Below are positions 1 through 11,939 of a stretch of 64,000 bases of DNA, one piece after another (within the stretch, counting starts at the first letter, position 1; every line of letters starts with the position of its first letter). The stretch comes from Torymus aiolomorphi (taxonomy: Eukaryota; Arthropoda; Insecta; Hymenoptera; Torymidae). The translations under genes and the position numbers were made by a program. The notes below the pieces were generated by a model. It had not been told where the DNA came from. It saw only the letters and a list, made by a program, of their open reading frames with translations, and did no database searches. The stretch is from contig CM070873.1 in NCBI GenBank assembly GCA_036365515.1, positions 228,237,876-228,301,875 of the forward strand, written 5' to 3'.

Positions 1-869
1 TATCGTTGGGGTCTCTAGAATTTCGAAATATTTACCTGCTCGCACAATCTTCAAATTATCATTATTTATATGTTTCTACTTTTTTTTTGTCTTATCATCT
101 AATTAACAGGTTAATTATTTTTAAAATATTTTATCCAATAATGAAATTGACTCATCAGTATGAATCATTTTGATTGAAAGAGCAGTTAACAAAAGTGTCT
201 TTCCGGAATACATGGACTTTTATCGTCAAAATAATTAAAGAAGCTCAGAATAATAAACTACATAGAACTCGTTTTACTCTTTCAAATTACGAGCCGCGCT
301 AGACAAAACCAAATTTAGACTATCTCTGAAACATATCTTACAGATAACACTGATTTCTTTCTAGACCGACATTCTAATTCAACGAAAAACTTCTTTGACA
401 CTATCTTCACGATTCTCTGGAAATACAACAAATTGCGCTACATACCAGGATGCACGTACAACCAGAACGAATAACTAACTGCAACCGCTACTCTCAGGGC
501 ACGGCGAAAAAGCAAGTCGAGCACTTTTTCGCGTGACAATCAACAAAAACTCAGACCGCACACACATACTTATTGCGCACAGCACTCTTGTACATAATAT
601 AGCTTTCGTGTAATTCGCCTCGCAGGTTGGCGCCACGACGCACACGTCGTCCATTGCTCTCGCAACCTTATCTCCCTCGCGAAGAAATGTAATCAAGTGT
701 AATCGAGTTACGGACAGCAGCTGAGAGTGATATTCCCCCTCTGTCGTGTCGTCGTCGGCATGATCGTAGCCATTACATCTCCGCACCTGCGCCGCCAGAC
801 CGACGAGCAGTATGCTATATAGGCACACGAATTCTCCGCTACACTCTTCCGTCAACATCAAAACGTCTG

Positions 870-1330
870 GCGCAAAAAGAGCTGCTGCCGGTCTTTCGCG
901 CTCGCTCGCTCTTGACGAGACAAACAAAGAAGAGCAAGAATAAGGAGAGCAGAGAGGGAGAAAGAGATTAGTCGAGAGGCGAGCGAGCGCGCAGTACGAC
1001 GGCAGCAGGTGCAATGACTCTGCGGAGAGTCCGCGGGCGGCGTTTGATTCGTCCGCGTGTGCTCTAGAGGTGTATAGCTGAAGAAGGCGCGGAAATCTGA
1101 GAATTCACGCTAGCCGCGCAAGCGGGGAGCGAAAGAAAAGGGACCGGTTGCGGGGAGAGAGAGAGAGAGAGAGACACGACGAGTCGGCACTTTATGCTCG
1201 AGCGATGGTAAAAATTGCGTTATTAAGGTTCGCGAACACGCGCGGGATTCCGTGCTCTCGATACGAATCGCTCTTGTATTTGCGTTTCGAAAGAGATAGT
1301 CGATGGTGTTTTGCGGGGCCTTTTTTCCAG
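870..1330. promoter_or_regulatory. CpG/GAGA island 1
   Basis: GC-rich stretch with GAGCGAGCGCGC and (GA)n runs between AT-rich flanks. It could be a promoter or enhancer; direction unknown. Frames here (475-1014 minus, 1148-1570 plus) carry no recognised domain. Confidence 0.35.
1155..1174. repeat. (GA)n microsatellite
   Basis: Ten GA units inside a CpG island; a potential GAGA-factor binding run. Confidence 0.9.
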
Positions 1331-2440
1331 CTAATTGCTATAAACGGCTCGGTGGAATGCGCGGTTGAACGCGGAAATGATTATATCGATGTATGTCGGT
1401 CAGATGAAAACTGCTTTATCGGGTTTTATTACGTGAGTGATATTGATAGAAAACTCTATGGGTTTGGCAGTGGAGATTCTGATGGGTTTCCATTTCTCGT
1501 TAGTTCATTAAAATATGGTAATCAGGGCGCTTGTGAAACAGTTAGGTGGAGAGAAAAATTTTGGTTTTGAAAGTGTGTAAATTGTGTCAAATGTTAAGCA
1601 GAATTGTAGTACAATTTAATTAGTGATAATGACAATTAAGGCATAGTATAGACTTTTAAATGTTGTGATAATATCAGAAAGCGTTAAAAAACCAATACTT
1701 ATTCCTAGTGAAACAATCTAGCATGCGGCAACTTTTCGTATTCGTGCGCTATATTATTCTAATTTAATTCATGCTTTAATATACAGATTTTATTTTTTGA
1801 ATAAATGTTTTTCATTAAGATTTTCTACCTTAAGGAAAAACTTCTGTCTGCTGCAATCTTAAAATGTTTCCAACTAAACCATACGCAATTACTTAACAGA
1901 TACTTCTTTATCAATATTTTTTTAAAAACATATTGATGAAAATTCAATAATCCTGATAAATATTCGGGAATTATAAAGGTCAGCAAAATCGATACCACAA
2001 CGTGTAATGTTTCATCTTACCAAATGCAGCTTTAAACAAAACCTTTTGTAATTCATTTTGACATATTTGATTTGTAAAATAGATACAATTTACTGATTTT
2101 ACTGTACCCTAATTCATTCAACATACAATAATCATTCAATATTACTTCAAGTTACATTTTATTAATTCATTCTTATATCCATTAGGTTTTTGTGACAAAT
2201 GTTTCAAACTAGAATTATCAAATTTATTAGTACTGTTAAAGATACATAAAATAGCACTTAATTTCATATCGATGTGAACCAGTTTAGTATGTTACTGACC
2301 TATATTAAAAGTCGACACGGAAAATAAATTTCGTGATTATAATAACTAAAGAAAATTTATGACATCTCTTATAAAGCTCTCGCGTCAAGAATTAAATAAC
2401 AAACAAAAAAAAAATAAAACTCAAACACATTATCAAGCGT
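1331..2440. other. AT-rich spacer, no gene seen
   Basis: No coding block, structured RNA or named repeat recognised. Confidence 0.5.
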
Positions 2441-3260
2441 TGCAACAACCGCAGACCAGCAGTAGGTAAAGTTCGAGAACGCAAAGCTACAATGGGTGAA
2501 TTTCAATTAGCGCACCTCTCACACAGTGCGCGCAGGCTAAAGCTAAAGCAGAGTAATACAAAACAAGGTCAAACCTGAACCGATCATGTGCTCTCGTCAG
2601 CAACGCAGCCTTCTCCAAATCGCCAAAGCTCACGCAGCAGACTGCAGCGACAACAAGCAGCCGAAAATCCCAACCAAAACAACCTTCACCGTCGCCTCCT
2701 CCTCGGCGCTTCTTGCAGCAATCCTCTATAATACTACTCTCTCCCAAATCCGTCACCGAAAGGAGAAATCCGTGTCAGTCGCGCGGCCGTCCGAGGCGCA
2801 ATACAACAACACCGCGATAAGACTCCGGCTGATTTGGCGAACGGAAGGACGGGACGAGAGACGGTTACAGTATATAGACACGGAAGGACCGAAGGAGGAA
2901 GAAGAGAGGAGGAGGAAGAAGAAGAAGAAAGGGACTCGCGGCGGCGGCGAGATCCCGCGGGTGGCGGCGGCCGCGAGACACACACTTGTTGGAATGCGTC
3001 CCGAGCGCGCACTGAAAGGAAATGTGGGACGGCGTGTGCGCGCGGCACCCGTGCCCGCGCTGCCGCCACGTTCTACTGATAAAAGCTGCGGGAGGCCGTC
3101 ACGCGCGCGCGTGTGTGTGTGTGTGTGTGTGATGTGGCGCACGCGCGCGCGCGAGCCGGTTTAAGGTTCGATGGGCACTAGCGCGTTGCGCGCAGGTGTA
3201 ATTTTAGCGTGCGATTTTCATTGGTGGTACACGCGCACGCGCGCCTTCTTTGTCTGCATG
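2441..3260. promoter_or_regulatory. CpG island 2 with purine-rich tract
   Basis: Contains a GGAGGAAGAAGA-type purine tract, GGCGGCGGC, CGCGCG and a GT microsatellite. Six overlapping frames are open here on both strands, which is what stop-poor GC-rich DNA produces. Confidence 0.35.
3111..3131. repeat. (GT)n microsatellite
   Basis: Pure GT run adjoining CGCGCGCG sequence. Confidence 0.9.
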
Positions 3261-3471
3261 GTTTTGTAATAGTTGGTATTATAAAAATAGAGGTTATTGT
3301 ATTATTGCGTTTTAATTAATGAGAACCGATTTTTTTTTATTATCAGGGTGAGATAAAATGTTCGTCGGGATATCGGTACCGCGAAGGAGACTGTTTACGA
3401 TCAATCAAGATTGAGTTCGTAATAAATTTCATTCTTATCGATTTACTGACAATTTTTACGACATTTCTTTA

Positions 3472-4911
3472 TTTAGATTTACTGGTAAAAAAAAAGTCTG
3501 GCGAAGTCTTGCAGAAGTCTGGCTTGAAAAGTCTGGCAAAAGTCTTGCATGTCGGACGATCCTAGACTTTTTTCCAGACTTTTTATATTTTCTATTAAAA
3601 GTCTTAGAAAAAGTCCCCAGACTTTATCCAAGACTTTTCACTAGACTTAACATACTGCATAAAAAGTCTGGGAAAAAATGCCCAGACTTCATCCAAGACT
3701 TTTTACCAGACTTAGCATACAGAGCCAAAAAGTCTTGGAAAAGTGCCCAGACTTTTCGCCAGACTTTACCCCAGACTTTTCGCCAGACTTTATGGTCCGT
3801 GCATGGAGGTTATACACGCCCGGCACCTCCTACATGAAATCGATGCTCACACTCTTCCGCTGCAATCCCATGGTCACTGCTGTCATCATCGTCGTTGTCG
3901 ATATCATCTGCAGATCTAATAATTTTTGGAGACACAAAGAGTCGGGCTTTGTAAAACTCCAACCTGCAAATAGAAGTCCTCACAAAGCATCTCTTCTACA
4001 GTGCAAGTAAATATTTTATAGAACATTGGAACTTATCTGATTATTATCTAGGTGTTGTCCATTACAGTTTCTCGTGGAAAATCTTCGCACCTTCTCTAGA
4101 TACATACATATAGAGAAGAACTGAATAGCAAAAATATGTAGCGAGCTGAAAATATTTTGAGGTCCATAAATAACTTGAAACTAGTTGCAGAATACTCTGT
4201 TAAATGTTCACATTGTTCACACGATTTTCGTTCAATTCATGTTGTTGGACTTCAAAATATTTTTATCTTGCTATACACGTTTAGATTACAAAATTTGTCC
4301 GGAACCCCGAGTAATGGCAACTATTTTTTACGAGAAACTGTAATGGACAGCACCGAGATAACATCAGATAAGTTAAAATTCTCTATAAAATATTTACTTG
4401 CGCAGTAGTAGAGATGCTTTGTGAGAAATTCGATTTGTAGGTTGGATTTGTAAGCCCGACTCTTTGTATCTCCAAAAATTATTAGATCTGCAGATGACAG
4501 CGACAACGACGATGATGACAGCAGTGACCATGGGATTGCAGCGGAAGAGTGTGAGCATCGATTTCATGTAGGAGGTGCCGGGCGTGTATAACCTCCATGC
4601 ACGGACAATAAAGTCTGGCGAAAAGTCTGGGCATTTTTCCAAGACTTTTTGGCGCTGTATGCTAAGTCTGGTAAAAAGTCTTGGATGAAGTCTGGGCATT
4701 TTTTCCGAGACTTTTTATGCAGTATGATAAGTCTAGTGAAAAGTCTTGGATAAAGTCTGGGGATTTTTTCCAAGACTTTAATAGAAAATATAAAAAGTCT
4801 GGCAAAAAGTCTAGGATCGTCCGACATGCAAGACTTTGGCCAGACTTTTCAAGCCAGACTTCTGCAAGACTTCGCCCAGACTTTTTTTTTACACGGGTAA
4901 TGTCATCTAAA
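3472..4911. mobile_element. Long foldback (inverted-repeat) non-autonomous DNA transposon
   Basis: Left arm 3472-4075 and right arm 4330-4911 are near-complete reverse complements around a unique 254-bp centre. Outer ends are TTTAGAT... and ...ATCTAAA, each flanked by TTA (3469-3471 and 4912-4914), a possible 3-bp target duplication. The outer 300 bases of each arm consist of many copies of AAGTCTGG/CCAGACTT in both orientations. No transposase is encoded. A 3-bp TTA duplication would fit PIF/Harbinger-type MITEs, but this assignment is tentative. Confidence 0.8.
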
Positions 4912-4914
4912 TTA

Positions 4915-7900
4915 GAATTATAAAAAAATACGTAGTCAGAAACCAGGTCTCAGGAAGTGGATCTGTAATGGTATTGATAAAATTGTTTAGAATCAATTTC
5001 TCAATAAAGGATCTATTCGGCGGGATGTTTGTATTCCACGATGATAATATCTTTTTGTTCAGTTAATACTGAAAGCATGGCTTTATGAGTCATTTATGGA
5101 AATCATCTTGATAAATGAATTAAAGATGTCTACGAAAAAATTTAAATATAGCAGGGCCCTCCGATATGCTTCGTTGATTTCAAACAAATCAGAAGGAAAA
5201 ATTGTATAATGATCGCGTGTACATAGGGTCCCTCATATTACACAATTTCGCGCTCCAATGTTTTTTTTCAGATAAAAGTGACTAGACGGCTAGAGCTATA
5301 GATATTATCAAGTCAGTCTCTGAACAATCGGGATTTTGCATTTTAATTTGGCTTGCTTTTAAAGCGTAAATAAAGCCTAATAAGAATAAAAATAAAATAA
5401 ATTTTTGGAGACAATTCGTGGGATCTATATGGTAACATATAGAGCGTGAAAAGTATTCAATTTGAAAAAATGTGCGACACTCATTAGAATGTATAAGTTG
5501 AAATAGAATAATTTCGCAACCAATATTGTGCCACATGCCGGTCTGTCTTTTGTTTCTGGCTTCCAATTAGTAAAAAGTATTTTTTTACATAAATTACATA
5601 TGATTTCACAATTAACATAACTATTGCATGATGATTATTCTTCTACCATCTCTGTATATAAATTAACAGAACGTAATCGACAAACTGCAAATCCTAGTGT
5701 AGTTCAACCTTAAACTACGAACGAGAGCTGTACCTATACATATATGCGCAGAACTCGACACCGTATGCTCCGATACACACAGTTATATACTGACACAATC
5801 CACGGCACATACACATACACTTGCACGCCCATATATACTATACCTGCAAATCTCTGTCACAACTGAAGTACTCTATATGTACCGTATGAATACGCGCGCG
5901 CAAGAGCGTCAATGTCGAGGCGACACGTGAGTATGGCTTCCGCTTTTTGCGCGCGATCTGCTTCGACTTCGTATTGTTCGATGCAGAAAAGAACGTTGCG
6001 CGCGAGTACAAAGTGGCTGCTGATTTTGGTGTGGGGTCGCCTATCCGCTCACTTCCGGTCGCATAATTACGAACTGCGCGCGGATTGGCAAGTGCGACGT
6101 TGCAAATTAGGAGGGTGATGATACAGAAGCGGCTGGGGTACGTGTGCGCGCGCGCGGGAGGAAATGAGGTCGTTATAATGGGTATTTTTGTGTTGATTTT
6201 TCGTTTGGTCAGGAAATAACGATAATTAACTGTAATAATGGTGTACGGTTAAAGAAATACGAGATGGAATCAGTTACAAAAGTTTTTGAAAAAATGAACA
6301 GAAATTTTTTTAACTTTTTTACTAGGTACTTTTATGAAGAAGAGAAGAATCAATTTTATGAAAGAAAAGAATCAATATAAACTAACCGATGAGAAAGTGA
6401 GAAAAAAGAGGAGGTAAAATTATTAATAATCAATCTCTTTTGACTAGTTTACATTTTTAGCTAGATCATCATTATGATTACTTTCACCGCATGTATATTT
6501 TACAGTTTCCTTTTGGCGTGTAAAATAACTTTCTACGTGTACTATATTTATATTCTATTTATATATAGGATGTATGTTTATAAAAATAAACTCGTCTTAA
6601 TTATTTATATACCCATATTTTCAGGTCATATTATTTAAAGAATTTTAAGAAATTTATTTTCAATAAGAACCATTATAATAATTTCAAACTATAAAAACGT
6701 AAATTAAGGTACGTTTTACAGGAATCCCACAAAGAAATGTATGTTTGAACAATAATACTATGTTTTAAATTATGTGAATGCGCGGTTTAGTTAAATACTA
6801 CTACTGAAATTTACAAATCTTGTTGGATTTTATGCTGCTATATACTAGTTAATGACCTAACGCACAGCATGCAAATAGGGATACTCGTGCATATACACAT
6901 ATTAGCTGCAGTGGATAAATCGGACAACTATTCATAAGCATATGTGCTCACGAATTCCTTTAATACATCACATTATCACATTACAGAAACATTCATAACG
7001 TTAAAGGGACAAACTAAAATTACGAAGGTTAATAAGGCTCAAGTTATGTGCTACCTAATTTATAAACTAAATTTTCACAAAGTACTATTTTTAGTATTTT
7101 ATTTCTCGTAATCGAAGATTATATTACGCTGATTAAGTAATGTGGAAATTCTCATACTCCAGATGGTATAACTCTAGAACGCACCTATGATTATAATTCA
7201 TAAATAATCATTTACACTGTATTCAAAAGATTAAATAATTTAATTTTGATGAAGATAAGATCAGTTATTGAATATAAGTAAAATTTGCTCAATTTACGTT
7301 GAATGAAATTTACTCATTATGCACTGTCCTAATCCTAAAATAATCCTTACCGACAGCATCATGTGAGAAATAATTTCACGTAACTGCGTGAGAAAACTTT
7401 CATGCGCATCTTTAGGTTATAAAAGTCAACAAATCAGGAAACTGATGCTCGGAAGTTAAGATAATGGCATGTTATGAGATATTGTAACAAAATGCTCCAG
7501 AAATAATGAAATAAGATAATAATTTTCCCAGTAATAGTAGATTCATAAGATAAAAATGGACAAAGGGAGAATCCATTTCAATAAAATTAATTAGAATTAT
7601 AATTTATTTACCGTCTATTATGATTTATTAACTATCTACAGAAAAAAGGAAAATGTAAAATGAAGTACAAAATGTCATGTATGGAAATAAAAAATTATTA
7701 TAGGTAAAAAAAAAAATATTGTTTTACAGCAAGAATAGCTGCGCACCCATAGGTTAAAGTAAAAGACACCAATAATAAATATAAAAAAATAAAGAATAAT
7801 AATAAACGAAAATAATTAGCTAGAAGTGAAACGAAAATATCTTAATAAACATAAAAGTGCATTAAACTTACTAAACTTTCCAAAAAATTTTTTCTCCGCT

Positions 7901-7940
7901 CTTGCAAAAATATCTGAAATTATTAAAGTACGGTTCGACA
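4915..7940. other. Mostly AT-rich spacer with a small GC-rich patch
   Basis: A short CpG-rich patch lies at about 5880-6170 (CGCGCGCG flanked by CACATACAC phrases). The rest shows no gene or named repeat. Confidence 0.45.
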
Positions 7941-7944
7941 AATC

Positions 7945-8014
7945 AATTAAAAGCATTAATAAATAAAGTTTGACGAAGCTAAATGACAATGAATTTGCAA
8001 TGGTTTTTCATTTC
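7945..8014. repeat. Dispersed ~70-bp repeat, divergent copy 1
   Basis: It aligns with the copies at 14626-14697 and 38743-38815 through the shared cores AAGTTTGA and CAATGAATT-GCA, with more substitutions than the other two. It lies directly beside the transposase remnant. Function unknown. Confidence 0.45.
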
Positions 8015-8034
8015 CTGTTTATACACATGATATT

Positions 8035-8535
8035 TCACTTTCCCCCAAAGATAGAAGTCCAAAATCGTATGATCCTACGATCTCGCTGGCCATCTTCTTT
8101 GGAGGGATCTTAGTCCTATCCAGCGATTTTGATATCTGTCCTTGAGATAATTCGTTATTTGAATTGCTATGTGGTGGCGCTCCGCCCTGCTGCTACTTGT
8201 AAGGCTACTTCACAATTCTCTAGAAGCGGTGGCAATTCATTTTGTAGTAATTCTACATATGGCTCGGAATTTAGATTGCCTTCTATAAATATCGGACCAA
8301 CTAATTGGTCACCGACAATCCCCATCCACCCTAGGACTCTCCATCGACGTTGGTTATCGATGGAGATTGTCTAGTGTGGACTTTCGCGTACCCAAGTGCG
8401 ATCGTACTAAGGATTGACGGTCCCCTTATTTGAAAAAATAGATTCGTCCGTAAACAGTACTTTGCGGAAAAAATCAGGGTCCCTATTCTCATGGAACAAA
8501 TCAACTGGACCCTCACAGAACTTTAAACAAACCTG
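8035..8535 (-). pseudogene. Decayed Tc1/mariner-superfamily transposase, C-terminal part
   Basis: Translating the minus strand gives recognisable blocks in order: FFRKVLFTDESIF (the first catalytic Asp codon is at 8446-8448), then RRWRVLGWMGIVGD and LVGPIFIEGNLN, then after a frame change a GAPPH block (about 8169-8184, with the usual Asp before it lost), then RRWPARS (about 8079-8096), and LDFYLWG at 8042-8062. In-frame stops occur after TVNP and after RESPH, and at least two frameshifts separate the blocks. Known: FTDE, QDGAPPH and WPxRSPDLTPLDFFLWG are hallmarks of an insect-abundant IS630/Tc1/mariner-superfamily transposase group. The N-terminal DNA-binding half is absent, so it cannot be functional. 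Terminal repeats of the parent element were not identified. Confidence 0.78.
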
Positions 8536-8681
8536 AAATTAAAAATATTCGTTCTTTATTAAAAGGTTCAAAGTATAGATTAGAATTTAAAGAATTAATA
8601 AGTAATGCTATTCGATTTGGCTTACGCAATGTTGTCTCGTATGAAGATGATATGATATTATTTGCATAGCTGGACCCCCGA

Positions 8682-8715
8682 GGGGGGCTTCCACTTTATA
8701 AAGTGGAAGCCCCCC
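8682..8715. repeat. Perfect 34-bp palindrome
   Basis: Six G, then CTTCCACTTTA, then the exact reverse complement, with no loop. A second, 16-bp palindrome (TTCTATTATAATAGAA) follows within a few bases. It probably forms a terminal hairpin of the adjacent repeat element. Confidence 0.85.
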
Positions 8716-8730
8716 TATTCTATTATAATA

Positions 8731-9095
8731 GAAGATATAGAAATCAAAATTGAAATTTTTCGAGTGAAGAAGCAATGATACAAACTGCGGCTGACGAATG
8801 AAATAAAGTACTTTAATACACGAGAAGATATAGATATTAAAATTGAGATATTTCGAGTGGAGAAACGATGTTAAAAACTGAGGCCAAAGACTGAAATAAA
8901 GCACTTTAATATAACAGAAGATTTCGAATGGAGAAACGATGTTAAAAACTGGAATGATGCACTTTAATATAAAAGAAGATTTATTATGCATTAATGCTTC
9001 AATAGACATCAAAATTGAGATATTTCGAGTGGAGAGTAGATGTTAAAAACTGAGGCCGATGACTAAAATGAAGCACTTTAATATAATAGAAGATT
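8731..9095. repeat. Degenerate tandem repeat, 93-bp unit
   Basis: Units start with GAAG(AT) at 8731, 8824, 8917 and 8975, and the last ends at about 9089. The first two are 93 bp, the third is shortened to 58 and the fourth lengthened to 114. Because 93 is divisible by three, the minus strand keeps an open frame with a 31-residue period (IKVLYFS...), which is a by-product and not evidence of a gene. Confidence 0.75.
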
Positions 9096-9248
9096 ATTTG
9101 TAATGTAATAAATACAAGATTATTATTTAAAATTTCTTTAATTTTCAATATTTTATTATTAAAATTAATAGAAGCATCCAAAAACTTTATTTAGAACATC
9201 TTATTGAAAAGTAAGTAATATTGGTATGAATTTTAACCTTTAGACCGC

Positions 9249-9979
9249 CGCACAGTGGGCTGAAAGGCCAAAAAAATGCTCTTCTTCTTGATTTAATCGA
9301 ATTCTGTATGGAAAAAAAATCTGACCCGGTAAAATTCTTCTTTTTGCACCACTTTTTGAGAAATTTTTCCCCCCGAAGGTTTAAATGTATTTATAAAAAT
9401 GCTACCGATACCATTTTACCATGCTGTCGCGAATTCGATATCTTTAGCGTTTGGTTTTGGACGGAAATGATCAAGAATAATTTATATTGCTAATTATATT
9501 ATTATTTTTGTAATTTTTAGTATCTTCGGCCCTTAACCCTTTGAGGCCACACTTATTTTTTCGATCGTGGAGCACATACTGGGTCAATTTGGCCATACTC
9601 ATTTTTGAATAACTATATTTCTGAAATTATCAATTATAGAATTACCAAAAAATTTATGGATAATCGTGAATGACTCAAGAATTCATTTACGTAATTTTGA
9701 AGCAAAAATATAATTTCTTTGGTACCTAAAATAATTAGCAATATAAATTATTCTTGATCATTTCCGTCCAAAACCAAACGCTAAAGATATCGAATTCGCG
9801 ACAGCATGGTAAAATGGTATCGGTAACATTTTTATAAATACATTTAAACCTTCGGGGGGAAAAATTTCACAAAAAGTGGTGCAAAAGAAGAATTTTACCG
9901 GGTCAGATTTTTTTTCCATGCAGAATTCGATTAAATCAAGACTTTTGAGCATTTTTTTGGTCTTTCAGCCCACTGTGCG
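9249..9979. mobile_element. Foldback element with 249-bp inverted arms
   Basis: Arms 9249-9497 and 9731-9979 are nearly exact reverse complements, with outer ends CGCACAGTGGGCTGAAAG. The 233-bp loop contains TTAACCCTTTGAGGCC at 9533-9548, which looks like a piggyBac-type TTAA/CCCT terminus. The matching frames in each arm (starting MEKKSDPVKFF) are mirror copies of non-coding DNA. No transposase is present. Confidence 0.78.
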
Positions 9980-10109
9980 CCGGGACTTTGGCGACTTTTT
10001 TCTCATAGAAAGTCCGAAAAACCTATTCCGTTATTCCCATTTCTTGGGTTTGACCCCAACAAAGTTCCGATCCCTGGTAGCGTGTTATATAAGACTTTCC
10101 AGCGGCTAA

Positions 10110-10728
10110 CGATCGGGAAAATTTATGAATTATTAAAATTCAAAGTAAAGGCATATATGGGGTGTTTTTAAGGGTGGTTCTTGACTCGAATCTCGGAATG
10201 TCTAAATATATATGGGATATTTCATGTGAAGTGAGCAGCTCAAAATTTTAAAATCGCTCAAATTTTTTTTACTTTTAGTTTTTTTATGAAAAAAACGTGT
10301 TCCTAAAATTTTAAATCAATATTTGCATAAATAAAAAAAGGTATGCAACATTGAAAATTGTTATATTTTGAAATTTTTTGTTAAAATCCAACTTTCATCA
10401 TTTCTTAAATCAAAATCTTGAAACTTTTTGTACAGAATATTCATTGGACAAAAGTTTTCACTTTATTTGTAGAATGTGCCAGTATTTTTTTTATAACTTA
10501 TTTTGAAAGTTTCTGATTGTTTGATTTTTAATATACCTTCATCGACCAATAGTAAGAACTATGCCAGTACTTTCTTTAACAAATTTTTTTTTCAATTCTT
10601 TGGATCAAATACTTTAATTTAAAAAAAAAAATTGATTCAATCTAGAGTGTAATATATTAAATTTAGTATAGATTTCTATTTTTTCAAAGAAATATCATTT
10701 TTCAATTAAGCACGTACTTTAAATAAGT
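10110..10728. other. AT-rich spacer, no gene seen
   Basis: Poly-A and poly-T tracts and short repeated AAAATTTTAAA-type phrases. TTAAGGGTGGTTCTTG at 10168 resembles a TTAA-type transposon end (see findings). Confidence 0.5.
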
Positions 10729-11796
10729 AGTCTCTCTCTCTACGGCACTGTCTTAATGCTTCTGCCTCTACATCTCTGTCTCTACGCCTCGTCTCTACTT
10801 TTCTGTCTCTACGTCCCTTTCTCTTCAACTCTGTCCCTATGTCCCTGTCTCTCCAACTCTGTCTCTGCGTCTCTATCTCTATGTCTCTGTCCCTGCGTCT
10901 CTATCTCTATGTCTCTGTCTCTAAGCGCCTGTCTTTACCTCTCTGTCTCTACGTCTCTGTCTCTATGTCTCTGTCTCTACGTCTCTGTCTCTACGTCTCT
11001 GTCTCTACGTCTCTGTACCTACATCCCTGTCCCCACGTCTCTGTCTATACGTTTCTGTTTCTACGTCTATCTCCACGTGTTTGTCTCTACCCCTCCGTGC
11101 GTACGTGTCTCTAATATCTCTCTCTCTCTCTTTCTCTCTACGTCTCTGTCTTTACATCTCTGTCTTTATATCTCTGTCTCTAATCTCTGTCTCTACGTCT
11201 CTGTCGTTACGTCTCTGTTTCTATGCCTCTGTCTCTACGCGCCTGTCTTTACGTCTCTATTTCTACGTCTCTATCCCTCCGACTCTGTCTCTACGTCTCT
11301 GTCTCTCCGACTCTGCCTTTACGTCTCTGTTTCTATGTCTCCGTCTCTACGCACCTGTCTCTACGTCTCTGTTTCCACGTCTCTATCTCTACATTTCTGT
11401 CTCTACGTCTCCCTCTACTTTTCCATCTCTACGTCTCTGTCTCTATGCCTCTGTCTCTACGTTTCTGTCTCTAATCTCTCTGTCTACTTATCTGTCTTTA
11501 CGGCTCTGTCTCTACATCTCTGTCTCTATGTCTCTGTCTCTACGTCTCCGTCTCTACTTTTCTGTGTCTATGTCTCTGTCTCTACGTCTCTGTCTCTACG
11601 TCTCTGTCTCTACATTCCTGTCCCTACGTCTCTGTCTCCACGTCTCTGTCAGCACGTCTCCGTTTCTACGCCTCCGTGTTTACGTGTCTATCTCTACGTT
11701 TTTATCTTTAATCTCTCTCTCTACGTCACTCTAATCTCTGTCTGTCCGACTCTGTCTCTACGTCTCTGTCTCTATGTCTTTCTCTCTACGTCTCTG
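10729..11796. repeat. 1.07-kb pyrimidine-rich minisatellite, 14-bp unit
   Basis: About 75 imperfect copies of CTGTCTCTACGTCT. Because 14 is not a multiple of three and the unit lacks stops on the plus strand, all three plus frames stay open for long stretches, one for 368 codons, each giving a 14-residue LCLYVSVSTSLSLR-like period. The strand asymmetry (C and T on one strand) suggests possible triplex or unusual structure. I do not regard it as protein-coding. Confidence 0.9.
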
Positions 11797-11939
11797 ATCA
11801 AAATTTCGACAATTATTACATTTGAAGATAAACCTTTTAATCTATTACAATTAGACGATTGACCCCGATTAAATACAATCTGGAAACACCTGATTAAACC
11901 GTGCGCTTGGAGGAATAGCTACGATTAATAACAAAAACG

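Noticed and set aside
1148..1570. 140-codon plus frame after the GA repeat
   Set aside because: No recognisable domain, begins inside a microsatellite and has no splice or promoter support. Kept as possible but not called.
3678..4827. Pair of frames starting MPRLHPRLFTRLSIQ on opposite strands
   Set aside because: They are the two mirror arms of the 3472-4911 foldback. The PDFSPDF repeats come from the AAGTCTGG units.
8682..8715. Helitron 3' hairpin
   Set aside because: The hairpin is present but no CTRR end follows at the expected distance in either orientation.
8608..9181. Two minus frames rich in IKVLYFS and LHSKYLNF
   Set aside because: Period of 31 residues equals the 93-bp tandem repeat. 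Units are truncated and extended, and no start context or domain is seen.
9308..9952. Pair of frames starting or containing MEKKSDPVKFF on opposite strands
   Set aside because: Mirror arms of the 9249-9979 foldback, with no domain.
10756..11862. 368-codon plus frame and the overlapping 217-, 91- and 83-codon frames
   Set aside because: All follow from a stop-free 14-bp tandem repeat read in three phases.
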